Shown here in pieces: positions 48,674-57,351 of a stretch of 64,000 nt of DNA. The position numbers and the translations under genes are program-made. This DNA is from Basilea psittacipulmonis DSM 24701 (GTDB lineage: Bacteria; Pseudomonadota; Gammaproteobacteria; Burkholderiales; Burkholderiaceae_B): assembly GCF_000743945.1 (NCBI RefSeq), contig NZ_CP009238.1, positions 1,054,001 to 1,118,000 on the forward strand. The letters run 5' to 3'. Under the pieces are notes generated by a model, which had not been told where the DNA came from, did no database searches, and saw only the letters and a list, made by a program, of their open reading frames with translations. Numbering within the stretch: the first letter of the stretch is position 1; every line of letters starts with the position of its first letter.

Positions 48674-49363
48674 ATGATAACGATTAGAAAATCTGAGCAA
48701 CGTGGACAAGGTCAATTAGAATGGCTGACCAGCTTTCATAGTTTTTCTTTTGCCCAGTATTATGATCCTCAACATATGCATTTTTCACATTTGCGTGTAA
48801 TCAATGAAGATTTTATTGCCCCTACCAAAGGCTTTGGTATGCACCCTCATCAGGATATGGAGATTTTAACTTATGTCTTACAAGGAAGCGTAGCACACCA
48901 AGATAGCATGGGCAATCGCACTCAAGTCAAAGCAGGAGAATTTCAAATCATGTCTGCTGGTTCAGGAATTTTTCATTCTGAAATTAATCCTAGCCTTGAT
49001 GAAACTTTGCATTTATACCAAATATGGATTATTCCAAATCAAAAAGGTATTACACCTCGTTATGCACAAGGGAAATTTGCCGATAAACAAGGGGCAAGTC
49101 TGATTTTATCACCACAAGCAGAACAAGGATCATTTAAGATTTATCAGAATATGCGATTATGGCGTTATCAATATCCAGCTTCTCAAAATATTAGCTTGAA
49201 TTTAGATAAAAACAGACGTTATTGGCTACAGTTGATTAAGGGAAAATTGCTGTTAAATGGGGAGTATTTAGCAAGCGGTGATGCAGTGGCTATCACACAA
49301 GAATCCGATTTAACCCTGCAAACAGAGGCAGATACTGAGTTTCTATTGTTTGATTTGGTTTGA
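48674..49363 (+). CDS. Pirin family protein
   Basis: The 229-residue protein starts with the YhaK/pirin signature (IRKSEQRGQGQLEWLTSFHSFSFAQYYDP) and carries the cupin metal ligands in GFGMHPHQDMEILTYVLQG (H57, H59) and SGIFHSEINP (H101). Bacterial pirins bind iron; some have quercetinase activity and others sense redox. The gene stands alone after a 246-bp gap and has a GGAAT ribosome-binding site. The exact substrate is unknown. Confidence 0.9.
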   Translation: MITIRKSEQRGQGQLEWLTSFHSFSFAQYYDPQHMHFSHLRVINEDFIAPTKGFGMHPHQDMEILTYVLQGSVAHQDSMGNRTQVKAGEFQIMSAGSGIFHSEINPSLDETLHLYQIWIIPNQKGITPRYAQGKFADKQGASLILSPQAEQGSFKIYQNMRLWRYQYPASQNISLNLDKNRRYWLQLIKGKLLLNGEYLASGDAVAITQESDLTLQTEADTEFLLFDLV

Positions 49364-49477
49364 GTTTTTATGAACAACCTTGCCCTAGATACATTTTCTC
49401 TTCAAATAGGTTAAACTCTAATATTCTTAATAAATTAGAGGCAATGATGAAAATGAAATATGGAGTGATTCTCAGAA

Positions 49478-49500
49478 AATTCTAATGTTTTATTAGAATT
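49478..49500. promoter_or_regulatory. Perfect inverted repeat before the small basic protein gene
   Basis: AATTCTAAT and ATTAGAATT are perfect 9-bp arms around GTTTT. It lies 11 bases before the start codon at 49512, just upstream of the AGGAGA ribosome-binding site. It could be an operator or a translation-control hairpin. Confidence 0.5.
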
Positions 49501-49511
49501 AGGAGAATCCT

Positions 49512-49742
49512 ATGAGTAGAAGCTACAGAAAAACATCAATCTGTGGATATAGCTGTGCAGAAAGTGAAAAACAAGACAAGCTTATGGTCAACCGCAAGTT
49601 TAGACGTTGCTCACGACAGCTGATTAAAATGGGTAAAGATGCACCTATTCATCTTCGTGAAATTAGCCGAAGATGGCTTTTTAAAAAGATAGGAAAGCAG
49701 TATTTTGATGCCAAAGATTACCCAAAAGGAATGCGAAAGTAG
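49512..49742 (+). CDS. Small basic protein of unknown function
   Basis: The 76-residue product (MSRSYRKTSICGYSCAESEK...) is rich in Lys and Arg and has two cysteines near the N-terminus (ICGYSC) and one later (RRCSR). No membrane helix or known motif is seen. The gene has a good AGGAGA ribosome-binding site and its own strong terminator downstream, so it is likely real. A nucleic-acid-binding role is possible from its charge, but this is only a guess. Confidence 0.65.
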   Translation: MSRSYRKTSICGYSCAESEKQDKLMVNRKFRRCSRQLIKMGKDAPIHLREISRRWLFKKIGKQYFDAKDYPKGMRK

Positions 49743-49780
49743 CTTAAAATAAAAGCCCCCGTATCATAGTGATCGGGTAG

Positions 49781-49824
49781 AACTAGGTGAAATATTCATA
49801 TCGAATCATTTCACCTAGTTTTTT
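49781..49824 (+). terminator. Strong terminator of the small basic protein gene
   Basis: AACTAGGTGAAAT and ATTTCACCTAGTT form a perfect 13-bp stem (49781-49793 with 49808-49820), followed by TTTTATTT. It also separates this gene from the convergent ATPase gene. Confidence 0.9.
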
Positions 49825-49826
49825 AT

Positions 49827-51035
49827 TTACCCCAACAAAAAATCCCGAATATGTTGATGCATCACCCCTTCTACATTCTCCTGCCAGAGTTCATCCATTG
49901 TCACAACATATTTGGGATAATTATCTGCGATAGATTGTAGCGGTGAGAATTCTCGTTTAACGGTTTCCTCACTTTCTAGTTTATAAGCTACTTGAACATA
50001 GATTTTTTCATTTTGTTTTTCAGCAATAAAATCAATTTCTTTGTTACCTAATTTACCTATATAAACTTGATAGCCGCGTCGTTTAAGCTCCAAATACACC
50101 AGATTTTCTAAAATGCCTGCAATCAGACTAGTACGAAATCCCATTTTTGCATAAAGCAAAGAAACATCGCCTAAATAGAATTTTTCTTGTGTTTTTAGAA
50201 TCTCTTTACCTTTTATATCAAATCGCTCAACACGATGCAAAATAAAAGCACTTTCCAACGCTTTTAAATAGTTATAAACCGTATTTAAATCCACTTTTCG
50301 CTGCTGACTTTTAAAATAATCTGCCACATTTTTACCTGAAAAAGTATTGCCAATATTATCAAAAGCATATTTAACAATCCGTTCCAACAGTTCAACATCA
50401 CGGATTTTATGGCGTTGAACCGTATCTCGCAACGTTACCGAAGCATAAATATCTTGCACAATTTTATAGACAGTTTCTGAATCATAATCGGCGGTATGTA
50501 CCATAGGAAAGCCACCTTTGTGCAAATACTCATCAAAAAGCGTATTAAAATTTTGTACCGTTTGTTCCGTATAGCTTGCTTTAAAATCCAAAAACTCTTG
50601 ATAAGAAAGCGTAAAAATCGGTATTTCCACGTAGCGACCTGCTAAGTATGTAGCCAATTCGGACGACAACAGATGAGAATTTGAACCCGTAATATAAAGA
50701 TCAAGATTAAAATCCACCATAAAAGCATTAACCGCCTTTTCCCATTCCACCACTTCCTGAATTTCATCAAGCAGAAGATAATATTTTTCTGTCGTCTGCA
50801 CCTTTTCTTTGACCAAAGTATAAAGTTTGTCTGCCGTTTTAACATCAGCAAATACAAAGCTTTCAAAATTAATATAAATGATTTGATGCTCCGCAACACC
50901 CTGCTTTAACAATTCTTTTTGTAATATCTTAATGACCGTTGATTTCCCTGAACGACGAATACCCGTGATCACTTTGATAACGGGCATATTGATAAATAGT
51001 TTAATTTTTTTCAAATAATTTGGACGGTTGATCAT
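49827..51035 (-). CDS. AAA+ ATPase with DUF4143 C-terminal domain
   Basis: The 402-residue protein has Walker A GIRRSGKS at about residues 25-32, Walker B LLLDEIQEV and a C-terminal DUF4143 domain with a nuclease-like segment (LGNKEIDFIAEKQNEKIYVQVAYKL). This family is widespread in bacteria and archaea and often lies in accessory regions; its function is not known. It stands alone on the reverse strand, with several palindromes in its upstream region (51056-51151) that may control it. Confidence 0.9.
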   Translation of the reverse strand: MINRPNYLKKIKLFINMPVIKVITGIRRSGKSTVIKILQKELLKQGVAEHQIIYINFESFVFADVKTADKLYTLVKEKVQTTEKYYLLLDEIQEVVEWEKAVNAFMVDFNLDLYITGSNSHLLSSELATYLAGRYVEIPIFTLSYQEFLDFKASYTEQTVQNFNTLFDEYLHKGGFPMVHTADYDSETVYKIVQDIYASVTLRDTVQRHKIRDVELLERIVKYAFDNIGNTFSGKNVADYFKSQQRKVDLNTVYNYLKALESAFILHRVERFDIKGKEILKTQEKFYLGDVSLLYAKMGFRTSLIAGILENLVYLELKRRGYQVYIGKLGNKEIDFIAEKQNEKIYVQVAYKLESEETVKREFSPLQSIADNYPKYVVTMDELWQENVEGVMHQHIRDFLLG

Positions 51036-51055
51036 AAAGTTTTTTAGTTATGCTC

Positions 51056-51151
51056 ATCATAATAATATCATTATGATATTAACATATTTTACGGTTATAA
51101 CCACAAAAACTTTATAAAATTACATACTTTTTATGGTTATAACCATAAAAA
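51056..51151 (-). promoter_or_regulatory. Operator-like palindromes upstream of the DUF4143 ATPase gene
   Basis: Three symmetric sites are present. ATCATAAT/ATTATGAT arms lie around a 6-base spacer (51056-51077). GGTTATAACC lies at 51093-51102 and again at 51135-51144, where it is the centre of a perfect 24-bp palindrome (51128-51151) with flanking A/T arms. The two GGTTATAACC cores are 42 bp apart, about four helical turns. Confidence 0.55.
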
Positions 51152-51235
51152 CTTTTTTGTTTATGCAAAGTAAATAATCGCTAATGGAATTAATTTTTTG
51201 ATTACAGATGAATTTAAACATATTCGTCCAATCTA

Positions 51236-51498
51236 TCATTCTAATGTAACGTTACCTAATGCTTGTTCTACGATTTTTTCAATATTATTGTCGTTTCCAC
51301 TTATGGAATCAAATAATTTTTCATTTCTTGAATGAATTTCAAAAGAGTCTGCTTTTGCACTATCGAAAACTATTTTTGTATTTTTCGCCAAATGAGTCGC
51401 TATCAATTCAAAAACGTCTTTATCTACTTTTCTAGCATAAAAACCATTATCTAAATCTTGGTGATATCTGTCTATTTCTGCATTAAAGTACTCATCAT
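51236..51498 (-). pseudogene. Decayed small gene with a frameshift at its start
   Basis: An 85-codon open stretch on the reverse strand reads DEYFNAEIDRYHQDLDNGFYARKVDKD... and ends ...QALGNVTLE, then TGA at 51236-51238. Its composition looks protein-coding. There is no start codon in that frame, while a good ribosome-binding site (AAGGAG) with ATGATG (51493-51498) sits in another frame that stops after 8 codons. One inserted or lost base near 51495 would explain it. I do not recognise the family. Confidence 0.5.
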
Positions 51499-51539
51499 TT
51501 TTCTCCTTATATCGTTTTGATTATATAAAAAAATAAATT

Positions 51540-51767
51540 AAACAATCAATTAGGGTTTTATACTAGTGTATAACTCCTGCCCCAACTCCACCGCACTTTT
51601 TTTTACTTTAACCCGTCTTACTCCGATTTTTACTTTTAACACGATGATGTTCTATATATCAGACCGATAAATAAGAGGAATAAAAATATGATGTTAAAAA
51701 CTTGGCTTATTATCTAATTGCGATATAATTTTAAGTCAGGAAATATTGCTTTACATGGGAATATCAT
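51540..51767. other. Upstream region of the HindVP-like restriction gene, with a 9-codon ORF
   Basis: A ribosome-binding site (AAGAGGAAT) precedes ATGATGTTAAAAACTTGG... at 51688, which stops after 9 codons at 51717. It could be a leader peptide or the stub of a gene cut by an insertion. No control-protein (C-box) symmetry was recognised. Confidence 0.35.
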
Positions 51768-52823
51768 ATGATGAAGCCACAGTTGTTTGGATTACAATCA
51801 TCCAACAGAGATTTTTCACAGAAAGAAGCATGGGGAAAAAATCAATTTAATTCATCGTTCCCAGTAGCTTTATGTTGCTATATGTCACATAAAAACATAG
51901 AGGCTAATTATTTAATTGTTCAAAATAATAAAATCATTCATACCACAATTGACATTCCATCTATTTTAAATATCGATCCAAAAGATAAAAACACATTTTT
52001 TGCCTTTGAAACGGCACACTCTCCTTTTACTAAGTATGTTGTTGGTTCTTTACCCCGCACAGATGTAGTTATACAGAATAAAAACACTGGAGTTTGTTTA
52101 CGTGGATTGGAAATTAAACTTACTGCGTTACCCGATCATACAACCTGTCATCTAACTGATGCAGAATTTGGTTGTGAAATTGTCATTCGTCCTGATACTA
52201 TTTGTTATTTGGCATGTAGCCTAGCAGAACTATTTGCTGATAACCTTCAACAATACATAATATTACCTAAAGTATCAAAAAAAATTAATTGGTCAGATCC
52301 TGCACAAGTTATCACTTTATTTCCTGATATAAAAAGAACTTTAGAAAACCTGTGTCAAGTGCCAGAATCATTACAAAAACCATTCTTACTTCAACCAATC
52401 TGGAAAACAGAGGGAAAGTCCTCAAGACTAGCAAATAACTGTTTAGATGTATTTGTTTGGAGTGAGATTGCTTTTGTGCAGTTTATACTATCTATTTCCA
52501 ATTTAAATACCAATATATTCTCTATCAATAGACAAACAAGGACGGCTATTTGGCTTTATAAAATGTTAGTAGAAATTATTCAACAAGGACAATTTAACCA
52601 TCATCGTATTATTGATGAATGTTCCTATAATACTAAAAATGATAAGGCTTTTGCTTCATCTGGACAGATAACTAATCCATTTATGCAGTGCAAACGATTA
52701 GAAAACCCAATAATTTCAAAATCTGAAATTAAAGAAATTATTTTGGGTGGCGGACAGGAATTATTAAGTCCAGAAAGACGTTTTGATGCCATTATTTATA
52801 ATTCACCAGAGTTATTTTTATGA
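51768..52823 (+). CDS. HindVP-like type II restriction endonuclease
   Basis: The 351-residue protein starts with LFGLQSSNRDFSQKEAWGKNQFNSSFPVALCCYMSHK in its first 42 residues, the pattern I associate with the HindVP/HgiDI endonuclease family (recognition GRCGYC). A PD-(D/E)xK core is visible as D99 (PRTDVVI) and E115-I-K117 (GLEIKLT). It overlaps the C5 methyltransferase gene by 4 bp, typical of a type II pair. The family name is from memory, and the target site is an inference. Confidence 0.78.
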   Translation: MMKPQLFGLQSSNRDFSQKEAWGKNQFNSSFPVALCCYMSHKNIEANYLIVQNNKIIHTTIDIPSILNIDPKDKNTFFAFETAHSPFTKYVVGSLPRTDVVIQNKNTGVCLRGLEIKLTALPDHTTCHLTDAEFGCEIVIRPDTICYLACSLAELFADNLQQYIILPKVSKKINWSDPAQVITLFPDIKRTLENLCQVPESLQKPFLLQPIWKTEGKSSRLANNCLDVFVWSEIAFVQFILSISNLNTNIFSINRQTRTAIWLYKMLVEIIQQGQFNHHRIIDECSYNTKNDKAFASSGQITNPFMQCKRLENPIISKSEIKEIILGGGQELLSPERRFDAIIYNSPELFL

Positions 52824-53794
52824 GATGTATTGATTTATTTGCAGGTTGTGGCGGATTATCTTTAGGCTTTCAAAAAGCAGGGTTTGAAATATGTGCCGCA
52901 TTTGAAAACTGGGAAAAAGCCATTGATATTTACAAAAAAAATTTTGATCATCCTATATATCAAATTGATCTAAAAGATGAACAAAAAGCCATAGAAACAA
53001 TTTATCCGTATCAACCTGACTTAATTATGGGTGGACCTCCGTGTCAAGATTTTTCAAGTGCAGGCAAAAGAGACACTAGTTTGGGACGTGCTGATTTGAC
53101 TTATCACTTTGCCAATATTGTTTGTCACATCAAACCGAACTGGTTTGTTATGGAAAACGTAGAACAAATCAAAAAAAGTCATATTCTACATGATGTTATT
53201 AAACAGTTTATAGAGGTAGGATATGGTTTAACTTCCGTTATTTTAGATGCATCTTATTGTGACGTGCCTCAAGCAAGAACACGCTTTTTTTTAATTGGCA
53301 AATTAGGTGAAAACCACCATTTTTTAACCAATGAATTAACAAGAAACCTTTCTCAAAAGCGTATGACGGTGCGTGATTATTTAGGCGAATCACTAGGTTT
53401 AGAATACTATTATCGACACCCAAGAAACTATAATCGACGAGGCATATTTTCAATTGATGAACCTAGTCCAACTATACGCGGTGTTAATCGCCCTATTCCT
53501 AAAGGGTATAAACTAAATCATAGCGATCCTCAAGGCGTTAATTTATCTGACATTCGTCCTTTAACAACAATCGAACGTAGTTACATCCAGACATTTCCCA
53601 AAGATTTTATATTTTCAGGGACAAAAACAGATTTAGAACAAATGATTGGTAATGCAGTACCTGTCAATTTAGCAAAATTTATTGCAAAAGCAATTCAAAA
53701 CTTTACCTATCATAATGGTTCGGAAGTGCAAATGAGTTTATTTCATCTCCCAGAAAATACATTTAAACTACCCACAAGAACCTTAGTGAAGTAG
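52820..53794 (+). CDS. DNA (cytosine-5) methyltransferase
   Basis: The 324-residue protein has the C5 methyltransferase motifs in order: I DLFAGCGGLSLGF, IV GGPPCQDFSSAG with nucleophile C75, VI MENVEQI, VIII QARTRFFLIG and X near the end (QMIGNAVPVNLAKFIAKAI). It lies directly after the HindVP-like endonuclease gene and is its protective partner. If the pair resembles HindV, the methylated site would be GRCGYC. The variable region between motifs VIII and IX is short, as in single-specificity enzymes. Confidence 0.93.
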   Translation: MRCIDLFAGCGGLSLGFQKAGFEICAAFENWEKAIDIYKKNFDHPIYQIDLKDEQKAIETIYPYQPDLIMGGPPCQDFSSAGKRDTSLGRADLTYHFANIVCHIKPNWFVMENVEQIKKSHILHDVIKQFIEVGYGLTSVILDASYCDVPQARTRFFLIGKLGENHHFLTNELTRNLSQKRMTVRDYLGESLGLEYYYRHPRNYNRRGIFSIDEPSPTIRGVNRPIPKGYKLNHSDPQGVNLSDIRPLTTIERSYIQTFPKDFIFSGTKTDLEQMIGNAVPVNLAKFIAKAIQNFTYHNGSEVQMSLFHLPENTFKLPTRTLVK

Positions 53795-54074
53795 TTTTCC
53801 TTTATAAGTCTGTGTTTTCTCTTACGGCAACGTGATGAAGGGATATGAAAGATGGGCTAACAAACACTATTGGCCAACTTCATTATGTATGAATGACAAA
53901 AGGATTAATGACATTTTTTCTCAAGTAATTACTCAAGAAAAAAATCATTGTTTTCTAGTTCTATAGAGTCAAAAAACCTTCTAGCCTGTGATTCAACTTT
54001 GATTTCAACGAATTCAATCACATTATTAGTCACTTATTCGTTATAACCATCCACCTTAATATACAGGCTGTTTA
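53795..54074. other. Gap between the C5 methyltransferase and the ABC transporter operon
   Basis: 280 bp without a confident gene. A 34-codon frame (GTG at 54033 to TAA at 53929, reverse strand: TNNVIEFVEIKVESQARRFF...) has protein-like composition but no well-placed ribosome-binding site. It may be a fragment of a lost gene. Confidence 0.35.
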
Positions 54075-54857
54075 TCACTTCAAATTATTTGATAAAAATT
54101 TTATCAATCGTTCACTATGTGGATGATTGAGTACTTCTTGAGGGCTACCTTGTTCGGCAATTTGGCCTTGATCCAGATAGATAATCTGGTTAGAGACTTC
54201 ACGAGCAAAGCCCATTTCATGCGTCACCACGATCATCGTTCTACCTTCTTCAGCGAGTACTTGCATGGTTTTTAATACCTCACCTACCAGTTCAGGATCT
54301 AAGGCAGATGTAGGTTCATCAAACAATAATACCTCAGGATCCAAAGCTAATGCCCTCGCAATAGCCACTCGTTGTTGTTGTCCACCTGATAATTGAATCG
54401 GATATTTGTGAAGCACATCAGAATTTAGTCCGACTTTGGCAATCATGGCTTCAGCACGCTCAACCGCTTGTTGTTTAGGCATTCCAAGTACATGAATGGG
54501 TGCCGCAATAATGTTTTCCAAAGCATTCATGTGTTGCCATAAATTAAAATGTTGAAACACCATGCTTAATTTGGTACGCATACGTTGAAGTTGGTGAACA
54601 TCTACAGGTACCAAATGACCTTTTACTTGTTTGACTTTTAATTCTTCGCCATGCACAAAAATCTGACCTGAATCAGGTGTTTCCAGAAAATTAATACATC
54701 TTAAAAACGTACTTTTGCCCGAACCACTGGATCCGATAATACTAATGACATCTCCTTTTTTTGCATCCAAAGAAATGCCTTTTAGTACCTGAACATTACC
54801 GTAACTTTTATATATATCTTTGACTGAAAGACTATAAACTGGTGTTGTAGTATCCAT
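54075..54857 (-). CDS. Polar amino acid ABC transporter, ATP-binding protein (HisP/ArtP type)
   Basis: The 260-residue protein has Walker [10 protein letters not shown] at 42-50, signature [15 protein letters not shown], Walker [13 protein letters not shown] and the switch histidine in VVTHEMGF. The sequence [28 protein letters not shown] is typical of HisP-like subunits for basic amino acids. It is the last gene of a four-gene operon (binding protein, two permeases, ATPase) and lies 8 bp after the second permease. Confidence 0.94.
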   Translation of the reverse strand: MDTTTPVYSLSVKDIYKSYGNVQVLKGISLDAKKGDVISIIGSSGSGKSTFLRCINFLETPDSGQIFVHGEELKVKQVKGHLVPVDVHQLQRMRTKLSMVFQHFNLWQHMNALENIIAAPIHVLGMPKQQAVERAEAMIAKVGLNSDVLHKYPIQLSGGQQQRVAIARALALDPEVLLFDEPTSALDPELVGEVLKTMQVLAEEGRTMIVVTHEMGFAREVSNQIIYLDQGQIAEQGSPQEVLNHPHSERLIKFLSNNLK

Positions 54858-54865
54858 ATTCTTTC

Positions 54866-55615
54866 CTAACGTGAACCCTGATCACGATTTAAAAATTTCA
54901 TCTGACGCTTTTCTATAACTCTAAATATGCCGACCAATATAAACGAAATAATGGCATATAGGATAGCAGCAATACCAAACGCACTAAATGAATCATAAGT
55001 AGCACTATTGACATCGCGAGCCACTTTTAGGATTTCGGGTACGCTAGCCGTAAACGCCAATGACGTTGCATGTAAAACCAAAATGATTTCATTCGTGTAC
55101 AAAGGAAGTGATCGTTTAATCGCTGAGGGCAAAATAATATATCGATAAATTTTGTACTTGGAAAATCCATAGGCCTGAGCCGCTTCAATCTCATTTTGGG
55201 GTAGCTGTCGTATTGCACCAGACAAAATCTCCACCATATAAGCACAGGTATTTAATGTGAATGCCAAAATCGTACAATTAAAACCAACTTTAAAGAAATC
55301 ATCCAAATACGGAATACCTTTGACTAATGAAAAAATCCCCGTATAAATAATGAGTAATTGGACATATAAAGGCGTTCCACGGAACACAAAGGTATAAACC
55401 AAGACTGGCCAGCGTAAAAATTTATTTTTAGAAGCTTGGCAAATGGATAAAGGAATGGCAAAACAAGTTCCTATCATCACACTTAAAATCGTGATCCATA
55501 AAGTCATTGCAACGCCAGAAATATTATCTGTCACACCTAGGTATTGGCGCCAATATTCCAACCAAATAGTTAGCAAATCAGAATCTGCTAGTAGCGATTG
55601 TAATTTTTCAATCAT
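54866..55615 (-). CDS. Polar amino acid ABC transporter permease (HisM-like)
   Basis: The 249-residue membrane protein has about five hydrophobic helices and the EAA loop ([35 protein letters not shown]), where the ATPase docks. [18 protein letters not shown] is the His/Glu/Gln permease hallmark. It overlaps the other permease by 4 bp and pairs with it to form the channel. Confidence 0.93.
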   Translation of the reverse strand: MIEKLQSLLADSDLLTIWLEYWRQYLGVTDNISGVAMTLWITILSVMIGTCFAIPLSICQASKNKFLRWPVLVYTFVFRGTPLYVQLLIIYTGIFSLVKGIPYLDDFFKVGFNCTILAFTLNTCAYMVEILSGAIRQLPQNEIEAAQAYGFSKYKIYRYIILPSAIKRSLPLYTNEIILVLHATSLAFTASVPEILKVARDVNSATYDSFSAFGIAAILYAIISFILVGIFRVIEKRQMKFLNRDQGSR

Positions 55616-56331
55616 GTGCTACTCCTTTGCGTACCGACAGAAAAACGTTTATTCAGCAGATTCAAAATAATGCCAGCAATAACCGAAATCATCAAATAAA
55701 TAACGCCCGCCATGACGGCAAAATACATAAATTTCTGAGTCGATCCCGAAGCATACTGGCTAATACGGACAATATCTTCTAATCCAATGAGAGACACTAC
55801 GGCAGTGGCTTTCAGAATCACTTGAAAATTATTACTGACCCCTGGTAAAGCATGTCTGAGCATCTGCGGAAACGTAATATAACGAAAAACCTGCCATTTA
55901 CTCATTCCACAAGCAAACCCTGCCTCAATCTGTCCTTTGGGAATCGATAAAAAGGCACTTCTAAAGGTTTCGGTCATAAAGGCACCATAAATAAAAGATA
56001 AGGTGATTACGCCAGAAATTAGGGCATCTAACTGGTAACCTTGTTCATTACCAAATAACTCGCAAATCCAATTTACAATTTCTTGTAGGTTATAAAAAAT
56101 CAATAGCAGCAATACTAAATCTGGCACACTACGAATCAATGTACTGTAGGTAGTCGCTGGGAAACTAATTAAGGGGTTACGAGACAACTTGCATAGTGCG
56201 GCAAACACACCAATTATCGTTGAAAACAGCACTGTCAGAACGGTCAACTCTATCGTTAACCAAGTTCCCGACCATATTTGCTCGCCATATCCATAAAAAA
56301 TGGACTCATTTATCCAATGCCAAAAACCCAT
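55612..56331 (-). CDS. Polar amino acid ABC transporter permease (HisQ-like)
   Basis: The 239-residue membrane protein has the EAA loop (GQIEAGFACGMSKWQVFRYITFPQMLRHALPGVSNN) and the family segment YSTLIRSVPDLVLLLLIFY. It is the first of two permease genes. A 216-bp gap with an attenuator-like hairpin separates it from the binding-protein gene upstream. Confidence 0.93.
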   Translation of the reverse strand: MGFWHWINESIFYGYGEQIWSGTWLTIELTVLTVLFSTIIGVFAALCKLSRNPLISFPATTYSTLIRSVPDLVLLLLIFYNLQEIVNWICELFGNEQGYQLDALISGVITLSFIYGAFMTETFRSAFLSIPKGQIEAGFACGMSKWQVFRYITFPQMLRHALPGVSNNFQVILKATAVVSLIGLEDIVRISQYASGSTQKFMYFAVMAGVIYLMISVIAGIILNLLNKRFSVGTQRSST

Positions 56332-56455
56332 AACTTTATCGTATCTAAAACTTCTTTTCTTCTAATAACTATCGGTCATATTTATTAGATTTGCAATTAT
56401 CTCTTACCATACCTTTTTATTTATTGACTAGGGTTTGTCCTGTCAATATTTAAAT

Positions 56456-56504
56456 AGAAAAAATGCCTGAGTTATACCTTAAAAGGTACAGCGTCAAGCA
56501 TTTT
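56456..56504 (-). terminator. Attenuator-like terminator between binding protein and permease genes
   Basis: On the reverse strand AAATGCTTGA and TCAGGCATTT form the base of a long imperfect hairpin (with inner ACCTT/AAGGT pairing), followed by a T-run. Partial termination here would give more binding protein than membrane parts, common in such operons. Confidence 0.7.
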
Positions 56505-56547
56505 AACCGTTTATATTAAAAAAATCTTTTTTTCTTAACCGCTGACA

Positions 56548-57333
56548 CTATTTCTGTGTACGAGGGTCCAAAATACCGAAACGATTGTATTTCTCTAGAA
56601 TCTTAGCATAAGTGCCATCTGCTCTCATTTGTTCTAAAGCTTTATTAACATCAGCGATAAGTTTTTTGTCATTCTTACGGAAAGCAATACCACAACCTTC
56701 GCCAAAAATAGCTTTATCATAAACAAACTCGCCTGTTAGTTTAAACCCTTGTCCCTCAGGCGTGTCTAAGAAATAAATGGTCCCTGCTACATCCTGTAAA
56801 GACGCATCTAATCGACCTAGTGCCAAGTCTTGTTTTACCAACTGGTTCGTATCAAAATCCACTACTTTCACCCCATTAGGTTCCCAATATTTTTTGGCAT
56901 AAGCGGATTGAATCGTACCTGCCTGAACCCCTACTGTTTTACCTTTCAATTCTTCAACTGAAGCACCAATATCAGGGCTGTTTTTAGCTACCATCAAACG
57001 TGTAGAGGTCACGTATAGCGGTTCACTAAAGCTGACTACTTTCTGACGTTCTGGCGTAATAGACATGGTCGATAACACCATATCGATTTTCTTAGAACGC
57101 AACGCTGGAATCATCGAATCAAAGGATAAGGTTACCCATTCACATTCCACATTCATCGCCTTACAAATATAATCCCCGATTTCAGGATCGATACCGACTA
57201 AATTACCCTTTGCATCATAAGACTCAAAAGGTGGATCAGCTGGATCGGTACCAATTCTTAATACCTGAGCTGCCTGAGCCTGGGCAAAGAACACAGTGGC
57301 CAATAAACTTGCAACCAATAGTTTCGCTTTCAT
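56548..57333 (-). CDS. Periplasmic basic/polar amino acid binding protein (HisJ/ArgT-like)
   Basis: The 261-residue protein has a signal peptide (residues 1-21, ending AQAQA) and the SBP_bac_3 fold: LRIGTDPADPPFESYDAKGNLVGIDPEIG, then MVLSTMSITPERQKVVSFSEPLY. It resembles lysine/arginine/ornithine or histidine binding proteins. It is the first gene of the ABC transporter operon. The ligand cannot be fixed by eye. Confidence 0.92.
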   Translation of the reverse strand: MKAKLLVASLLATVFFAQAQAAQVLRIGTDPADPPFESYDAKGNLVGIDPEIGDYICKAMNVECEWVTLSFDSMIPALRSKKIDMVLSTMSITPERQKVVSFSEPLYVTSTRLMVAKNSPDIGASVEELKGKTVGVQAGTIQSAYAKKYWEPNGVKVVDFDTNQLVKQDLALGRLDASLQDVAGTIYFLDTPEGQGFKLTGEFVYDKAIFGEGCGIAFRKNDKKLIADVNKALEQMRADGTYAKILEKYNRFGILDPRTQK

Positions 57334-57351
57334 AACTTCTCCTTAGCCAGC

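Noticed and set aside
53929..54033. 34-codon GTG-start ORF on the reverse strand
   Set aside because: The composition looks protein-like, but no well-placed ribosome-binding site and no recognised family; kept only as a note in the gap entry.
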